The translations under genes were made by a program, and so were the position numbers. From Myxococcus stipitatus DSM 14675 (GTDB taxonomy: Bacteria; Myxococcota; Myxococcia; Myxococcales; Myxococcaceae): a DNA stretch of 64,000 bases. Location of the stretch: contig NC_020126.1 of assembly GCF_000331735.1 (NCBI RefSeq), positions 1,178,001-1,242,000 of the forward strand. Reading direction: 5' to 3'. Each line of letters starts with the position of its first letter. The stretch's first letter is position 1. The notes beneath the pieces are model-generated. The model had not been told where the DNA came from, did not search any database, and saw nothing but the letters and a program-made list of their open reading frames with translations. Below, piece by piece: positions 47,709 to 56,610 of this stretch.

Positions 47709-48266
47709 ATGGCCAACCTCTTCAACCGGGAGCGGAGGCGCTTCGAGGCGTTCATCCGACAGCACCGGCCCAGCTTGCTGGGGCTGGCGCGTCGGCTGTC
47801 CGTGCGCTCCAGCTTGGAGGCGGAGGACCTGGTCCAGGAGACCTTCGAGCGGGCGATGCAGGAGTTCGAGTCGCTGAAGGACCGGACGGATGCGGCGGCG
47901 GCGGCGTGGCTGTGTACGACGATGACGAACCGCTTCCTGGACTACTGCCGCCGACAGCGGACGGAAGTCCGCGGAATGCCTCACCTCGCCCTGGTGCAGG
48001 AGGGGGTGGCCCAGGCGGAGTCCCAGGAGAACTGGGAGCTGGTCAGCACCGAGGAGTTCCAGAAGGCGGTGGAGCGGCTCAAGCCGCACCTGAGAGATGC
48101 CTACCGGCTGCACGCCGAGGGCAGGCGCTACAACGCCATCGCCGAGCATTTCAACGTTCCCGTGGGCACGGTGGGCAGTTGGCTCACCCTGGCACGCAGG
48201 GACCTGAAGGACTTGCTGCTGCCACAAGTTGCGGTGGCCCGCGAGCGAGGGGCAACGAGCTCATGA
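47709..48266 (+). CDS. ECF-type RNA polymerase sigma factor
   Basis: 185 residues. Region 2 (LLGLARRLSVRSSLEAEDLVQETFERAMQ, then WLCTTMTNRFLDYCRRQ) and region 4 (LKPHLRDAYRLHAEGRRYNAIAEHFNVPVGTVGSWLTLARRDL) are both clear and no other domain is present. AGGA lies four bases before the ATG. The stop overlaps the ATG of the anti-sigma gene (ATGA at 48263), the usual arrangement for a sigma/anti-sigma pair. Confidence 0.95.
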   Translation: MANLFNRERRRFEAFIRQHRPSLLGLARRLSVRSSLEAEDLVQETFERAMQEFESLKDRTDAAAAAWLCTTMTNRFLDYCRRQRTEVRGMPHLALVQEGVAQAESQENWELVSTEEFQKAVERLKPHLRDAYRLHAEGRRYNAIAEHFNVPVGTVGSWLTLARRDLKDLLLPQVAVARERGATSS

Positions 48267-49702
48267 CGACGCCATGCACCAACAACCGATTGCACCTCTT
48301 CATCGACGGCGAGCTGTCCGCTCCGGATGCGGATGCGTTCCGCCAACACCTGACGCGGTGCGCCGAGTGTGAGGCGGGGTTGAGGGATTTGCTGCAGCTG
48401 GAGTTCCTGGCGGCGCGTGCCCTGGGGACGGCGGAGGTGGCGGTGGCGCCTCCGGAGGACCTCCTGGCGCCGGTGATGGGGGCGAAGGTGGTGTCGCTGG
48501 CGGGCCGGTTCCGGAAGGTCGCCCGTACGGTGATGCCGGTGGCGCTGGCGGCCGGACTGGCGGCGGTGGGGGTGTTCCGGCTCCAGGCTCCGTCGGAGGT
48601 TCCGGGCGAGGTGTGGCTGGCCAGCGCGGACACGCGGACCTTCGAGGCGCGGCTGAGCCACCCGAGGGCGGACCGCTTCCTGCCCTACAGCCCGATGCGC
48701 GGCACCAGCCACACCACGGACGTGCTGCCGCTGCGGCCGTTGGCGGAGCTGGCCGAGCGTCACGACTTCCGGGGCATCGCGGCGGCGTATGCGCTGCGGG
48801 GGGACTGGCAGCAGGCGGAGGCGTTCCTGGGTCAGGAGCCCGAGTCGGCTGACAAGGCGAATGACCTGGCGGTGGTGGCGCTGAGCCGGCAGCGGTACGA
48901 GGAGGCGCTGGGGCTGCTGACGAGCGCGCTGCGCCAGAATCCCAATCACTCGCAGGCGCTGTGGAACCGGGCGCTGGTGCTGCGTGAGAGGGATTTGCTG
49001 GACCGCGCGGCGGCGTCCTTCGACACCGTGGCCTCGCTGGGCGAGGAGGGGTGGAGCGCGGAGGCGCGCCGGATGGCGGCGGAGCTGCGCACGCAGCTGG
49101 CGGAGGAGCGGGTGCGGTGGCGGCGGCAGGTGTCGGACGCGTGGCTGACGCTGACGGATGGCTCGGCGCTCGACGTGAAGCAGCTGGTGCAGCGGCCGGT
49201 GGTGGCTCGCGCCGCGCTGTACGAGGCGGTCCGCACGCTGACGTCGAAGGAGCGCGTGGAGGCGCTGCTGCCGCTGGCTCGGGAGCTGGATGCGCTGGGT
49301 GGGGGCTCGGTGCTCCAGGACTACGTGCGGCAGGTCGCGACGCGGGACTTCGCGGCGCGGGCTCCGCTGGCGCAGGGGTACGCGGGGCTGCTGCGAGACC
49401 GCGACTCGAAGAAGGACGCCACGGCGCTGCTGGACTCGCTGCGCCGCTCGGGGGAGCGGGACATCTACTTCGGCGCGCTCGTGCAGACGGGCTTCGCGGC
49501 GGTGGATGGCGCGGCGATGAGCGCGCTGCGAGGCTTCGCCGAGGGCACGCCGGACCCGTGGCTGCACCTGCTGGCCGAGCGCGAGGGCATCCGCCGCGAG
49601 CTGGCCGCGGGCCGCACCGCTGACGCCGAGAAGCAGCTGATGGACGCGATGCTGACGTGCAACGGCCTGGGCAACATCGTGCCGTGCATGGAGCTGAACT
49701 GA
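48263..49702 (+). CDS. Membrane anti-sigma factor (zinc-finger) with TPR-rich outer domain
   Basis: 479 residues. The N-terminal zinc-binding anti-sigma motif is complete: Cys5, His29, Cys33 and Cys36 (HLTRCAEC). One TM segment follows (about 89-105). The remaining 370 residues are TPR-like repeats clearly related to those of the CHAT protease at 43446: both contain QALWNRALVLR, an ARL/DRF-DRY lead-in, a G-IAAAY-L-G-W segment, and a SKER...LMPLARELD / ALLPLARELDA block in the same order. The protein ends at CNGLGNIVPCMELN, matching the middle of the CHAT protein, so the CHAT domain is absent. It is coupled to the sigma gene by an ATGA overlap. The outer TPR domain probably senses or binds a partner, possibly the CHAT protein. 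Confidence 0.88.
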   Translation: MTTPCTNNRLHLFIDGELSAPDADAFRQHLTRCAECEAGLRDLLQLEFLAARALGTAEVAVAPPEDLLAPVMGAKVVSLAGRFRKVARTVMPVALAAGLAAVGVFRLQAPSEVPGEVWLASADTRTFEARLSHPRADRFLPYSPMRGTSHTTDVLPLRPLAELAERHDFRGIAAAYALRGDWQQAEAFLGQEPESADKANDLAVVALSRQRYEEALGLLTSALRQNPNHSQALWNRALVLRERDLLDRAAASFDTVASLGEEGWSAEARRMAAELRTQLAEERVRWRRQVSDAWLTLTDGSALDVKQLVQRPVVARAALYEAVRTLTSKERVEALLPLARELDALGGGSVLQDYVRQVATRDFAARAPLAQGYAGLLRDRDSKKDATALLDSLRRSGERDIYFGALVQTGFAAVDGAAMSALRGFAEGTPDPWLHLLAEREGIRRELAAGRTADAEKQLMDAMLTCNGLGNIVPCMELN

Positions 49703-49730
49703 GCCGCGCTCCCGCGCGGTGAAGTGCCGA

Positions 49731-49756
49731 GGGGTCGGTCCGTGAGGACTGGCCCC
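49731..49756 (+). terminator. Terminator after the sigma/anti-sigma operon
   Basis: GGGGTCGGTCC (49731-49741) pairs with GGACTGGCCCC (49746-49756) through 11 positions with two G-U pairs and a GTGA loop, followed by TTCGTCGTT. It is 29 bases after the anti-sigma stop. Confidence 0.7.
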
Positions 49757-49840
49757 TTCGTCGTTCCAGGCTGTTGCCCATCGTGCGAAGCGGGGGCGAG
49801 GCGCGCTACGGGCGCGCGGGTGCGTGGCAGGCTTCCTCGC

Positions 49841-51487
49841 ATGACCGCCCCTTCGCCCCGCAACATGCGCGACTACGCGGCCACCCATCGCGACTTCCGG
49901 TGGGAGCGGCCCGAGCACTTCAACTTCTCCGTCGACGTGGTGGACCGGCACGCACGGGAGCGACCGGAGTCCCTGGCGCTCCTGTGGTCCGACGAGTCCG
50001 GACGCTCGCAGCGCTTCACATGGCAGGGCGTGCGGCAGCGCTCGGTGCACGCGGCGCAGTTCCTGGCGGGACTGGGGCTGAAGAAGGGGGACCGGGTCTT
50101 CATCATGATGCCCCGCATTCCCGAGTGGTGGTTCCTGGTGCTGGGCTGCATCCGCGCGGGCATCGTGTTCATGCCCGGCACGCCCATGCTCACCGTCAAG
50201 GACATCCGCTACCGGCTGGTGGCGGCGGATGCGAACGCGGTCATCGCGGACGTGAGCTGCCTGGACTCCTTCGAGGGCCTCGCGGGCACGGGCCGCGTGG
50301 AGACCTGGGTCGCCGTGGGCGAGGGGGCTCCGGCGCCGTGGGTCCGCTACCAGTCGGGGACGGTGGGCACGGCCGCGCACGGGGAGACGTTCGCTCCGAC
50401 GCGCGCGGAGGACCCGCTGCTCATCTACTTCACGTCCGGCACCACGGGCATGCCGAAGCTGGTGCTGCACACGCACGCCAGCTACGGCCTGGGGCACGTC
50501 ATCACCGGCAAGTACTGGCTGGACCTGACGCCGGAGGACCGGCACCTGACGTTGAGCGACACGGGCTGGGCCAAGTGCGCGTGGGGCAAGCTCTTCGGCC
50601 CGTGGAGTCAGGGCGCGTGCAACGTCGTCTACGACTTCCGCGGGCGCTTCGACGCGCCGAAGCTCCTGAAGGTGCTCGCGTCCCAGCAGGTCACCACGTT
50701 CTGTGCTCCGCCCACGGCGTGGCGCGCGATGGTGTTGCAGGACTTGAAGTCCTTCGACCTGACGTCGCTGCGGCACACGGTGAGCGCGGGCGAGCCCCTC
50801 AACCCGGAGGTCATCGAGACATGGAAGGCCGCCACGGGGCTGCACATCCGCGAGGGCTACGGGCAGACGGAGACGGTGGTGCTGGTGGGGATGTTCCCGG
50901 CGGTGGAGCCGCGCATGGGCTCGATGGGGAAGCCGTCTCCGGGGTTCGTCGTGAGCGTCATCGACGATGCGGGGCAGGAGGTGAAGGACGGGCAGGAGGG
51001 GGACATCGCGGTGCGCGTGGTGCCGGAGCGACCGGTGGGCCTGTTCCAGGAGTACCTGGGGGATGCCGCCGCCAACGCAGCCTGTCGCCGAGGGGACTGG
51101 TACGTCACCGGAGACAGGGCGGTGCGCGACGCGGAGGGCTACTTCTGGTTCGTGGGGCGGGCGGATGACGTCATCAAGACGTCGGGCTATCGGGTGGGGC
51201 CCTTCGAGGTGGAGTCCGCGCTGCTGGAGCACGAGGCCGTGGCCGAGTCCGCGGTGATTGGTGTCCCGGACGAGAAGATTGGCCAGCGGGTGAAGGCGTT
51301 CGTGGTGCTGGCGCCGGGCTTCACGCCTTCGCGGGACCTGGCGAAGGAGCTTCAGGAGCACGTGAAGCGCACGACGGCGCCGTACAAGTACCCGCGCGAG
51401 GTGGAGTTCGTCACGGAGCTGCCCAAGACGGTGAGCGGGAAGATTCGCCGCGCGGAGTTGCGTGCGACGCCGTCGAAGCCGGAGTGA
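49841..51487 (+). CDS. Acyl-CoA synthetase (medium-chain/ACSM-like AMP-dependent ligase)
   Basis: 548 residues. Motifs: P-loop YFTSGTTGMPKLVLHTH, LTLSDTGWAKCAWGKLFGPWSQGA, the ATP-binding GYGQTETV, YVTGDRAVRDAEGYFWFVGRADDVIKTSGYRVGP and the catalytic Lys in PKTVSGKIRRAELR. This layout is closest to medium-chain acyl-CoA synthetases. It activates a carboxylic acid to an acyl-CoA in the cytoplasm; the chain length cannot be told. ATG 49841 starts the conserved N-terminal region (NMRDYAATHRDFRWERPEHFNF). Confidence 0.9.
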   Translation: MTAPSPRNMRDYAATHRDFRWERPEHFNFSVDVVDRHARERPESLALLWSDESGRSQRFTWQGVRQRSVHAAQFLAGLGLKKGDRVFIMMPRIPEWWFLVLGCIRAGIVFMPGTPMLTVKDIRYRLVAADANAVIADVSCLDSFEGLAGTGRVETWVAVGEGAPAPWVRYQSGTVGTAAHGETFAPTRAEDPLLIYFTSGTTGMPKLVLHTHASYGLGHVITGKYWLDLTPEDRHLTLSDTGWAKCAWGKLFGPWSQGACNVVYDFRGRFDAPKLLKVLASQQVTTFCAPPTAWRAMVLQDLKSFDLTSLRHTVSAGEPLNPEVIETWKAATGLHIREGYGQTETVVLVGMFPAVEPRMGSMGKPSPGFVVSVIDDAGQEVKDGQEGDIAVRVVPERPVGLFQEYLGDAAANAACRRGDWYVTGDRAVRDAEGYFWFVGRADDVIKTSGYRVGPFEVESALLEHEAVAESAVIGVPDEKIGQRVKAFVVLAPGFTPSRDLAKELQEHVKRTTAPYKYPREVEFVTELPKTVSGKIRRAELRATPSKPE

Positions 51488-51520
51488 AGCGTCATCGAGA
51501 TGCATCCGAGAAAGGTCCAT

Positions 51521-52063
51521 ATGTCCATCCAGTCGAGTCGTCGTGCGGTCCTCAGCTGTTTGAGCGTGGTGGTATGGGGTTCGTCGGTGCTGCCAGGAGT
51601 CGCTTCGGCGCTGGGCCTCATCACCTGTCCCCTGGGGACGTCCCAGGTGTCCTATTCGCCGGGCATCACGAATACGCCGACGCCGACGAAGGTCTCGGGC
51701 GTCGAGCTGTCGGGCCTGTGCACGGGCCTGGGGTTGCCCGTGGGGGTCAGCTCGTTCACGACCTCGTTCGCGGGAACCGCCACGCTCTCCTGCTCGGGCC
51801 TGTTCACCATGGGGGAGGGCGAGCAGACCTTCGTGTGGAACAACGGCGCCACCAGTACGTGGCACTACACGGCCACGGCGCCGGTCATCATCAACGGCCA
51901 GCGGGTCATCACGAGCACGGGAGTCATCACCTCGGGCCTGCTCACGGGAATGCAGGTGACGCAGGTCCTCACCCTGGTGAACCTGGACTTGATGCAATGT
52001 GATTCGCCGGGGGGCCTCACGACGACGAGCGGGCCCTCGACGTACACCTTCACGGGACTCTGA
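51521..52063 (+). CDS. Secreted beta-rich protein of unknown function
   Basis: 180 residues from ATG 51521 (AAAGG five bases upstream; an ATG 21 bases earlier is also in frame). The signal peptide is MSIQSSRRAVLSCLSVVVWGSSVLPGVASA. The mature part is Thr/Ser/Gly-rich with alternating hydrophobic residues, has four cysteines (ITCPLG, LCTG, LSCSG, MQCDSPGG), and probably forms a disulfide-linked beta-sandwich. No family recognised; similar small exported proteins are common in myxobacteria and actinomycetes. Confidence 0.78.
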   Translation: MSIQSSRRAVLSCLSVVVWGSSVLPGVASALGLITCPLGTSQVSYSPGITNTPTPTKVSGVELSGLCTGLGLPVGVSSFTTSFAGTATLSCSGLFTMGEGEQTFVWNNGATSTWHYTATAPVIINGQRVITSTGVITSGLLTGMQVTQVLTLVNLDLMQCDSPGGLTTTSGPSTYTFTGL

Positions 52064-52089
52064 GCCGCGGGGTGGCGAGGCGCAGGGGC

Positions 52090-52108
52090 AGCTCCTCGGT
52101 GGGGAGCT
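52090..52108. terminator. Possible terminator between convergent genes
   Basis: AGCTCC (52090-52095) and GGAGCT (52103-52108) form a short stem with a seven-base loop in the 90-bp gap between the convergent secreted-protein and lipoprotein genes. Short stem, no T run. Confidence 0.35.
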
Positions 52109-52153
52109 CTCCCTCGCGCCATCACCAGCGCAAGTGTTGCGCTCGGGCACGAC

Positions 52154-54094
52154 TCAAGGGGCCATCTCCAGCATCGCACCGACCACGGTCGCGCTGGCGC
52201 TGGGGATGCTGTCCCGGAAGGGTTCGCTCGGCGTACTCGTCTCGTTCAGGGATGCGGTGATGACGAGGACGTAGGAGTGACCCGGGAGCATGAGCCCAGG
52301 TGGCACGGTGATGCTCCGGCCACGGGTGTAGATGGAGCCCACGCTGTCCACGCGGGTGACGTTCTCTGCGTCCGCACGAAGCTGGAGCACTGAGACCCGG
52401 TAGAGCCGTGGCGTTCCAAGCGCGGGTGCATCCCAGGTCACCACGGGGGTGGGCGTCACGCCTGTCGCCGGTTCAAAGAGACTCGCGCCATTGACTCGGG
52501 GATTTCGCACCGGGGACAGCCTGGACGCGAGCGGATGGGCCTTGGCGTCGTCCAGGTCGTCGATGGTCTCCATGCCGGCCCGAAGCGTCACCCCCCTCGT
52601 GGTTCCAGGGAGCTGATAGTTCTTCTCGAGGACGGTGTGGGCCAGGACGCTGGTTGCCCAGCGCCCCTGCAGCGGGCTCCCGTAGTTCAGGGTGCCGGTT
52701 TCCAGCAGCTCGTCGTCCCGCTGGGTGGCTATCAGCAGATAGTCCGCGGAGCCGGAGTACATCCCACGCGAATTGTCGTACGGCAGCCCCTGCACCACGA
52801 GGAGGGTGTGCCTGCGCTCGGGATTGGGAATGCAGTCCTGGGTGTACCGATGGAAGTCGCGCAGCCTCCAACGGAACGCCGCCGAGTTCGCCGTCTCCAC
52901 CGGAACCATCTCCCCGACCAGTCGCGTGGTTTCTCCCTCCACTTGGGCGAAGGCGGGAAACTCCACGAGCCGGCTCATGGCGGAATAAGGCACTCCGGTC
53001 GTGCTCGTGCGCCGGGACAACTGCGCGAGGATTCCACGGTCCCCTTGGCCTCCGTCAATCAGCCCCGCATCGGTGCTGGAGACAGTCATGTCCGAGAGCG
53101 AAGTCGCCCCGACCGCGGGGGGATTCCGTGACTGCCCCTCCATGTAGAAGAACCAGCTGTTGGCCCCCACGGAGAAGAACTCGAGCTGGTCTCCTCTCTG
53201 CCAGGGCACCAGTCCAGAGACCGAGAAGGAAAGGGGTGACGCGCGTGCTGGCATCACCACATCCGGCCGCCCCGCGAGTGTGCGCCCCATGTCGATTCCC
53301 GTTCCTTCTCCTTCGCCTTCCCCCAACAGGAGGTAGGTCGTTCCCACCCGGAGGTAGAAGGGTTCGCGAGGGACGTTGGGGACGCTGAAGACGCCGTTCG
53401 AGGAGTTGCCCCGGCCGGGATACTCCCTGAAGGTGCCATCTGCTCCGGCGACGAGCGCGGAGACGCCCCGGCGTTCGACGTCGTTGGGCAGACTCTGAAT
53501 CTGGTGCTCCGTGAGCCAGGTCGTCCTGGACACACCCATGACGGTGCGGCTCCCCCTGGATGGGCCCACGAAGCCCTTGCTGAAGTGGACGACCTTGGCG
53601 ACCAGGTGCCCGTTCTCCACCACCCCGCCGACAGGCTCATAGCCACTCCCATCCAGCGTGGACCAGTAGAGCGTGGGTGGAGTGGCCGCGCCCGTGATGG
53701 GAAGCGACACCGTGACGGGCCGATTGAAGACGACGCCCGCGGGCTTGAACTCGTAGAGACGGGAGGCCCTGCCCAGCTCCGCGGGAGGTGACTCCTCCGA
53801 GAGGGCCAGGGTCACCTGCACCGCGGACTCGAGTGCATCCCGAGGGAAGGTGAGCGTGGCCCCGTCCGACAGCGTCAGCACGCCTCCCTCCACGCCCACT
53901 TCCTTCGTGAAGGACTCCGGTGGTGGAGGCGGCTCCACCGGCGGACCGGGCTGTTCCTCGGTTCCGCTGCATGCACCGAGGAGCACGAGGATCAACAACA
54001 AAAGGCCCCCCCTCCAGCCCCAGTCTTCACCCTCTTCATGCACGACAACACGCCCCCTGCGGGGCAAGGCAGTCCGCTGGCGCCCAGGCCTCAT
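52154..54094 (-). CDS. Large lipoprotein with ZU5-like domain
   Basis: 646 residues from ATG 54094, which has GGGAG eight bases upstream. An unusually long N-region (about 25 residues) precedes a lipoprotein signal LLLLILVLLGAC. After a Pro-rich linker the segment EVGVEGGVLTLSDGATLTFPRDAL looks like the start of a ZU5 domain, often found before death-fold or protease domains in animals and in exported bacterial proteins. The middle and C-terminal parts (about 200-646) are beta-rich; the end (PTPVVTWDAPALGTPRLYRVSVLQL) resembles a fibronectin type III domain. Probable outer-membrane surface protein; no enzyme motif. Confidence 0.8.
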   Translation of the reverse strand: MRPGRQRTALPRRGRVVVHEEGEDWGWRGGLLLLILVLLGACSGTEEQPGPPVEPPPPPESFTKEVGVEGGVLTLSDGATLTFPRDALESAVQVTLALSEESPPAELGRASRLYEFKPAGVVFNRPVTVSLPITGAATPPTLYWSTLDGSGYEPVGGVVENGHLVAKVVHFSKGFVGPSRGSRTVMGVSRTTWLTEHQIQSLPNDVERRGVSALVAGADGTFREYPGRGNSSNGVFSVPNVPREPFYLRVGTTYLLLGEGEGEGTGIDMGRTLAGRPDVVMPARASPLSFSVSGLVPWQRGDQLEFFSVGANSWFFYMEGQSRNPPAVGATSLSDMTVSSTDAGLIDGGQGDRGILAQLSRRTSTTGVPYSAMSRLVEFPAFAQVEGETTRLVGEMVPVETANSAAFRWRLRDFHRYTQDCIPNPERRHTLLVVQGLPYDNSRGMYSGSADYLLIATQRDDELLETGTLNYGSPLQGRWATSVLAHTVLEKNYQLPGTTRGVTLRAGMETIDDLDDAKAHPLASRLSPVRNPRVNGASLFEPATGVTPTPVVTWDAPALGTPRLYRVSVLQLRADAENVTRVDSVGSIYTRGRSITVPPGLMLPGHSYVLVITASLNETSTPSEPFRDSIPSASATVVGAMLEMAP

Positions 54095-54220
54095 GGATTG
54101 CTCTCCCTCTCGAGTCAGACACGCGCGCATGCGCGACGCCAGGAGCCTGGCGCTGGATTCACGGTACGAAAGCGAGGGAGGGCTGTCGTACCCCAAACGG
54201 GGTACGTCGGAAGGCGTCGC

Positions 54221-55372
54221 TCAACGCGCGTTGGCGAGATGAAGCGCCGCGCTGCCCAGGAGCATGCGAACCAACTCTGCCTGCCGACGTGTGCCGGTCT
54301 TCTCGAGGACCCGCTTCAGATGTGTTCGAGCGGTCTGCTCGGAGCAGCCTCGGTGCTCGGCGAACTCAGCCAGTGTCTTGCCTTGCGCGAGCGCGGAGGC
54401 CAACAGGGACTCGGCGGAGGTCAGGCCGTGGAGCCCTGCAATCAACTGGGGGTCCAGCAGCAACGCGGCATCAGGGTCGTGGATGACGGCGAGGACGCGC
54501 GCTGACCGGGGAGCGCATCCCCGGAGGGGACTCATCGGTCGCAGCGGCACGAACAAGATGCTGAGAGGCGCTCCATTCCGCCGTGTCACCTTGACCGGCG
54601 AATGAACAGGCACTTCCGAGGAGGCGTGTGGGGTGGCCTCGCTGAAGGCCGCGGACCGGGCGACCGTCGCGGTCAGCCGCTGGGCCTCTCCCGAGCGGTC
54701 CGCGGTCAGCTTCTGGCTCTTCACCTGAAGGCCATCCGCCTTGAAGAGCAGTTGCTCCGCGGCGGTGTTGGCGCAGATGAGATGCGCGGCTTCGTCCAGG
54801 ACCGCTACCGCCCCTGGAACGATGTCGAGCGTCCGCCGCAAATCGCCGATTTCATGCCGCATGCCCTCCAGGAGGAGTCTCAGGTAGGCCGCGTTCTGAA
54901 GGTAGGGCAGCACCTCGGAGAACATCCGGACATGGTCTTCCCCGAACGGCCCGGCCTGCTTCTCTCGCATCACGGCATGGCCCACCATGAGCCCCGGAGA
55001 CGAAGAGACACATGCAAACAGGGTGTAGCGGACTCCCTGTAACATCAGCAGGTCGTTGTAGATGGACGAGGCCTCGAAGTCGTCGGGTTCGATGACATCC
55101 ACATCCGACAGGGCCTTGCCTGGGTTCTTCATGGCGGCCAGGAGGCGAGGGTCCTGGTGTCTCCAATGGACCTCGTAGTTGGAGAAGCTGGCGTCCGTCG
55201 CCCCATGGAAGTGGGTCTCGACGAGGTGCCCATCGCGCATGAACAGCGAATGGGCTGAATGCCCACCCATCCAGGATGCGATGGCGGCGAGCGCCGGCTG
55301 GAATCCGGCTTGGGAGTCCACGCAGTCCAGAATGAGCCCGACCAGCTTGTGCTCGAGAGGCCGAATCGCCAT
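54221..55372 (-). CDS. LuxR-type transcriptional regulator with N-terminal sensor region
   Basis: 383 residues from ATG 55372 (GAGGGA close upstream; an in-frame ATG at 55384 is an alternative). The C-terminal LuxR-type helix-turn-helix is GLTSAESLLASALAQGKTLAEFAEHRGCSEQTARTHLKRVLEKTGTRRQAELV. The central part (DIVPGAVAVLDEAAHLICANTAAEQLL) is a PAS-like domain. The N-terminal 180 residues resemble the sensor region of other stand-alone LuxR proteins. It lies 126 bp from the start of the ZU5 lipoprotein gene and on the same strand; regulation of that gene is possible. Confidence 0.87.
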   Translation of the reverse strand: MAIRPLEHKLVGLILDCVDSQAGFQPALAAIASWMGGHSAHSLFMRDGHLVETHFHGATDASFSNYEVHWRHQDPRLLAAMKNPGKALSDVDVIEPDDFEASSIYNDLLMLQGVRYTLFACVSSSPGLMVGHAVMREKQAGPFGEDHVRMFSEVLPYLQNAAYLRLLLEGMRHEIGDLRRTLDIVPGAVAVLDEAAHLICANTAAEQLLFKADGLQVKSQKLTADRSGEAQRLTATVARSAAFSEATPHASSEVPVHSPVKVTRRNGAPLSILFVPLRPMSPLRGCAPRSARVLAVIHDPDAALLLDPQLIAGLHGLTSAESLLASALAQGKTLAEFAEHRGCSEQTARTHLKRVLEKTGTRRQAELVRMLLGSAALHLANAR

Positions 55373-55521
55373 GGCTTCCCTCATCCGTGCTTGGGCCGAA
55401 CGACACTCGATGGAGAGGGGCCGCGCTGTGTAGGTGTGGCGCGATGTCCACCATTCGACGCTTGCCCGTGGCCGCGCGTGTCCAGGCGCACCGTGAGGTG
55501 GTCCGCACCCCTTGCGGGTCG

Positions 55522-56610
55522 CTACGCCGTGGCGCGGCGCAGGGTCAGCTCCTCGCGGAAGGCGCGGATGATGTCCGCTTCGTCGGGGACCTCTCCAGAG
55601 CGCCGCTCCATCAGCGTCGAGAGCACGGCGATATAGGTCTCGCCGAACAGCAAGGTGAGCGCGGTGGCGGTGGAGGCGGCGATGAGCGCTCCGACCAGCG
55701 AGCCGGCGCCCGGGACGAGCTTGAGCAGGCCGGACACGATGGCCTGCCCGGAGAAGGTGGCCCCCAGACCCGTGGCCACCGAGCTCACCAGCGTGGAGAG
55801 GAACGCCTCCGTGAGCGGCAGGCCGAACACGCTGCTAATCCCCGCCAGCATTCCGACCTGCGTGGGGACAAGCAGGGCGGCGTCGGCGAAAGGGATGGGG
55901 GTGGCTCCAATGACGGCGGCCGTGGCCGCGGCGCTGGCGACGATGCCGTGGGCCCGCTTGCGCTTCTGACCGATGCTCACACGCTGGGCCGCGGCGAAGG
56001 CATTGCGCTGCGCCTCCGGCACCAGCTCCATGGTGAGCTCCACCAACTCCACGAGCCCTCGGGGGTGGAGCGTGTGGCCTTCGTCATCCGTCTCCAGGAG
56101 GGCTCTCACGCGCATGACGTTGCGGGCGATGGGCAGGAGCTTCTCCACCTCCGCTCGGAAGCCCTGGTCATTGCGCGCCTTGGTGATGACGGCGACGACC
56201 GGCATGTGCCGCGCCAGCATCCGGGCGACCTCCAGGTCTCCCTCCTCCACGCGGCGCGAGTCCTCGCCGATGCACAGCCAGGCGCAGTGCAGGTGTCGCG
56301 TCGCATCCGAGTCCCGAGCCCGCGTGGCCACCAGGTCCTCGAGCAGCGTCAGCGTCTCCTGGAACGCCCCCAGCTCCATGCCCCGCGTGTCCAGGATGCT
56401 CACGGGGATGCCGTCCTTCGTGTACTCGCGCGTCTCGCGAGTGACGGGGCGACCCTGGCCCGTGTCGGCGATGCGCCCGTGGAAGACGGCGTTGATGAGC
56501 GTGCTCTTCCCCACGCCGCTCCGCCCGGCGATGACGATGTTGACGCGCCCGCGCTTGCGGAACGCCTCGTCGACCTGCTTGCGAATCTCTTCTGCGAGAT
56601 GGAGCTCCAT
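55522..56610 (-). CDS. Era/YcjF-like small GTPase with membrane-associated C-terminus
   Basis: 362 residues. G1 P-loop GRSGVGKST (29-37), G2 Thr in RPVTRET, G3 DTRG (74-77) and a G4-like TKARND in VVAVITKARN, where the usual NKxD/TKxD Asp is shifted. The C-terminal 130 residues hold several hydrophobic helices (IVASAAATAAVIGATPIPFADAALLVPTQVGMLAGI and later GSLVGALIAASTATALTLL), as in DUF697/YcjF-type proteins. Such GTPases are thought to act at the inner membrane; the task is unknown. ATG 56610 follows GAGG. Confidence 0.83.
   Translation of the reverse strand: MELHLAEEIRKQVDEAFRKRGRVNIVIAGRSGVGKSTLINAVFHGRIADTGQGRPVTRETREYTKDGIPVSILDTRGMELGAFQETLTLLEDLVATRARDSDATRHLHCAWLCIGEDSRRVEEGDLEVARMLARHMPVVAVITKARNDQGFRAEVEKLLPIARNVMRVRALLETDDEGHTLHPRGLVELVELTMELVPEAQRNAFAAAQRVSIGQKRKRAHGIVASAAATAAVIGATPIPFADAALLVPTQVGMLAGISSVFGLPLTEAFLSTLVSSVATGLGATFSGQAIVSGLLKLVPGAGSLVGALIAASTATALTLLFGETYIAVLSTLMERRSGEVPDEADIIRAFREELTLRRATA

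Noticed and set aside
43446..49702. A true type III-E CRISPR (Craspase) locus
   Set aside because: There is no Cas7-11-like gene, no Csx30/Csx31-like gene and no array; only the TPR-CHAT and sigma-factor logic is shared.
48128..52150. A 1340-codon open frame on the minus strand opposite the sigma, anti-sigma and acyl-CoA synthetase genes
   Set aside because: Its product is extremely rich in Arg, His, Gln and Pro with no domain, and it is explained by high GC at third positions of the plus-strand genes, which remove stops from the opposite frame.
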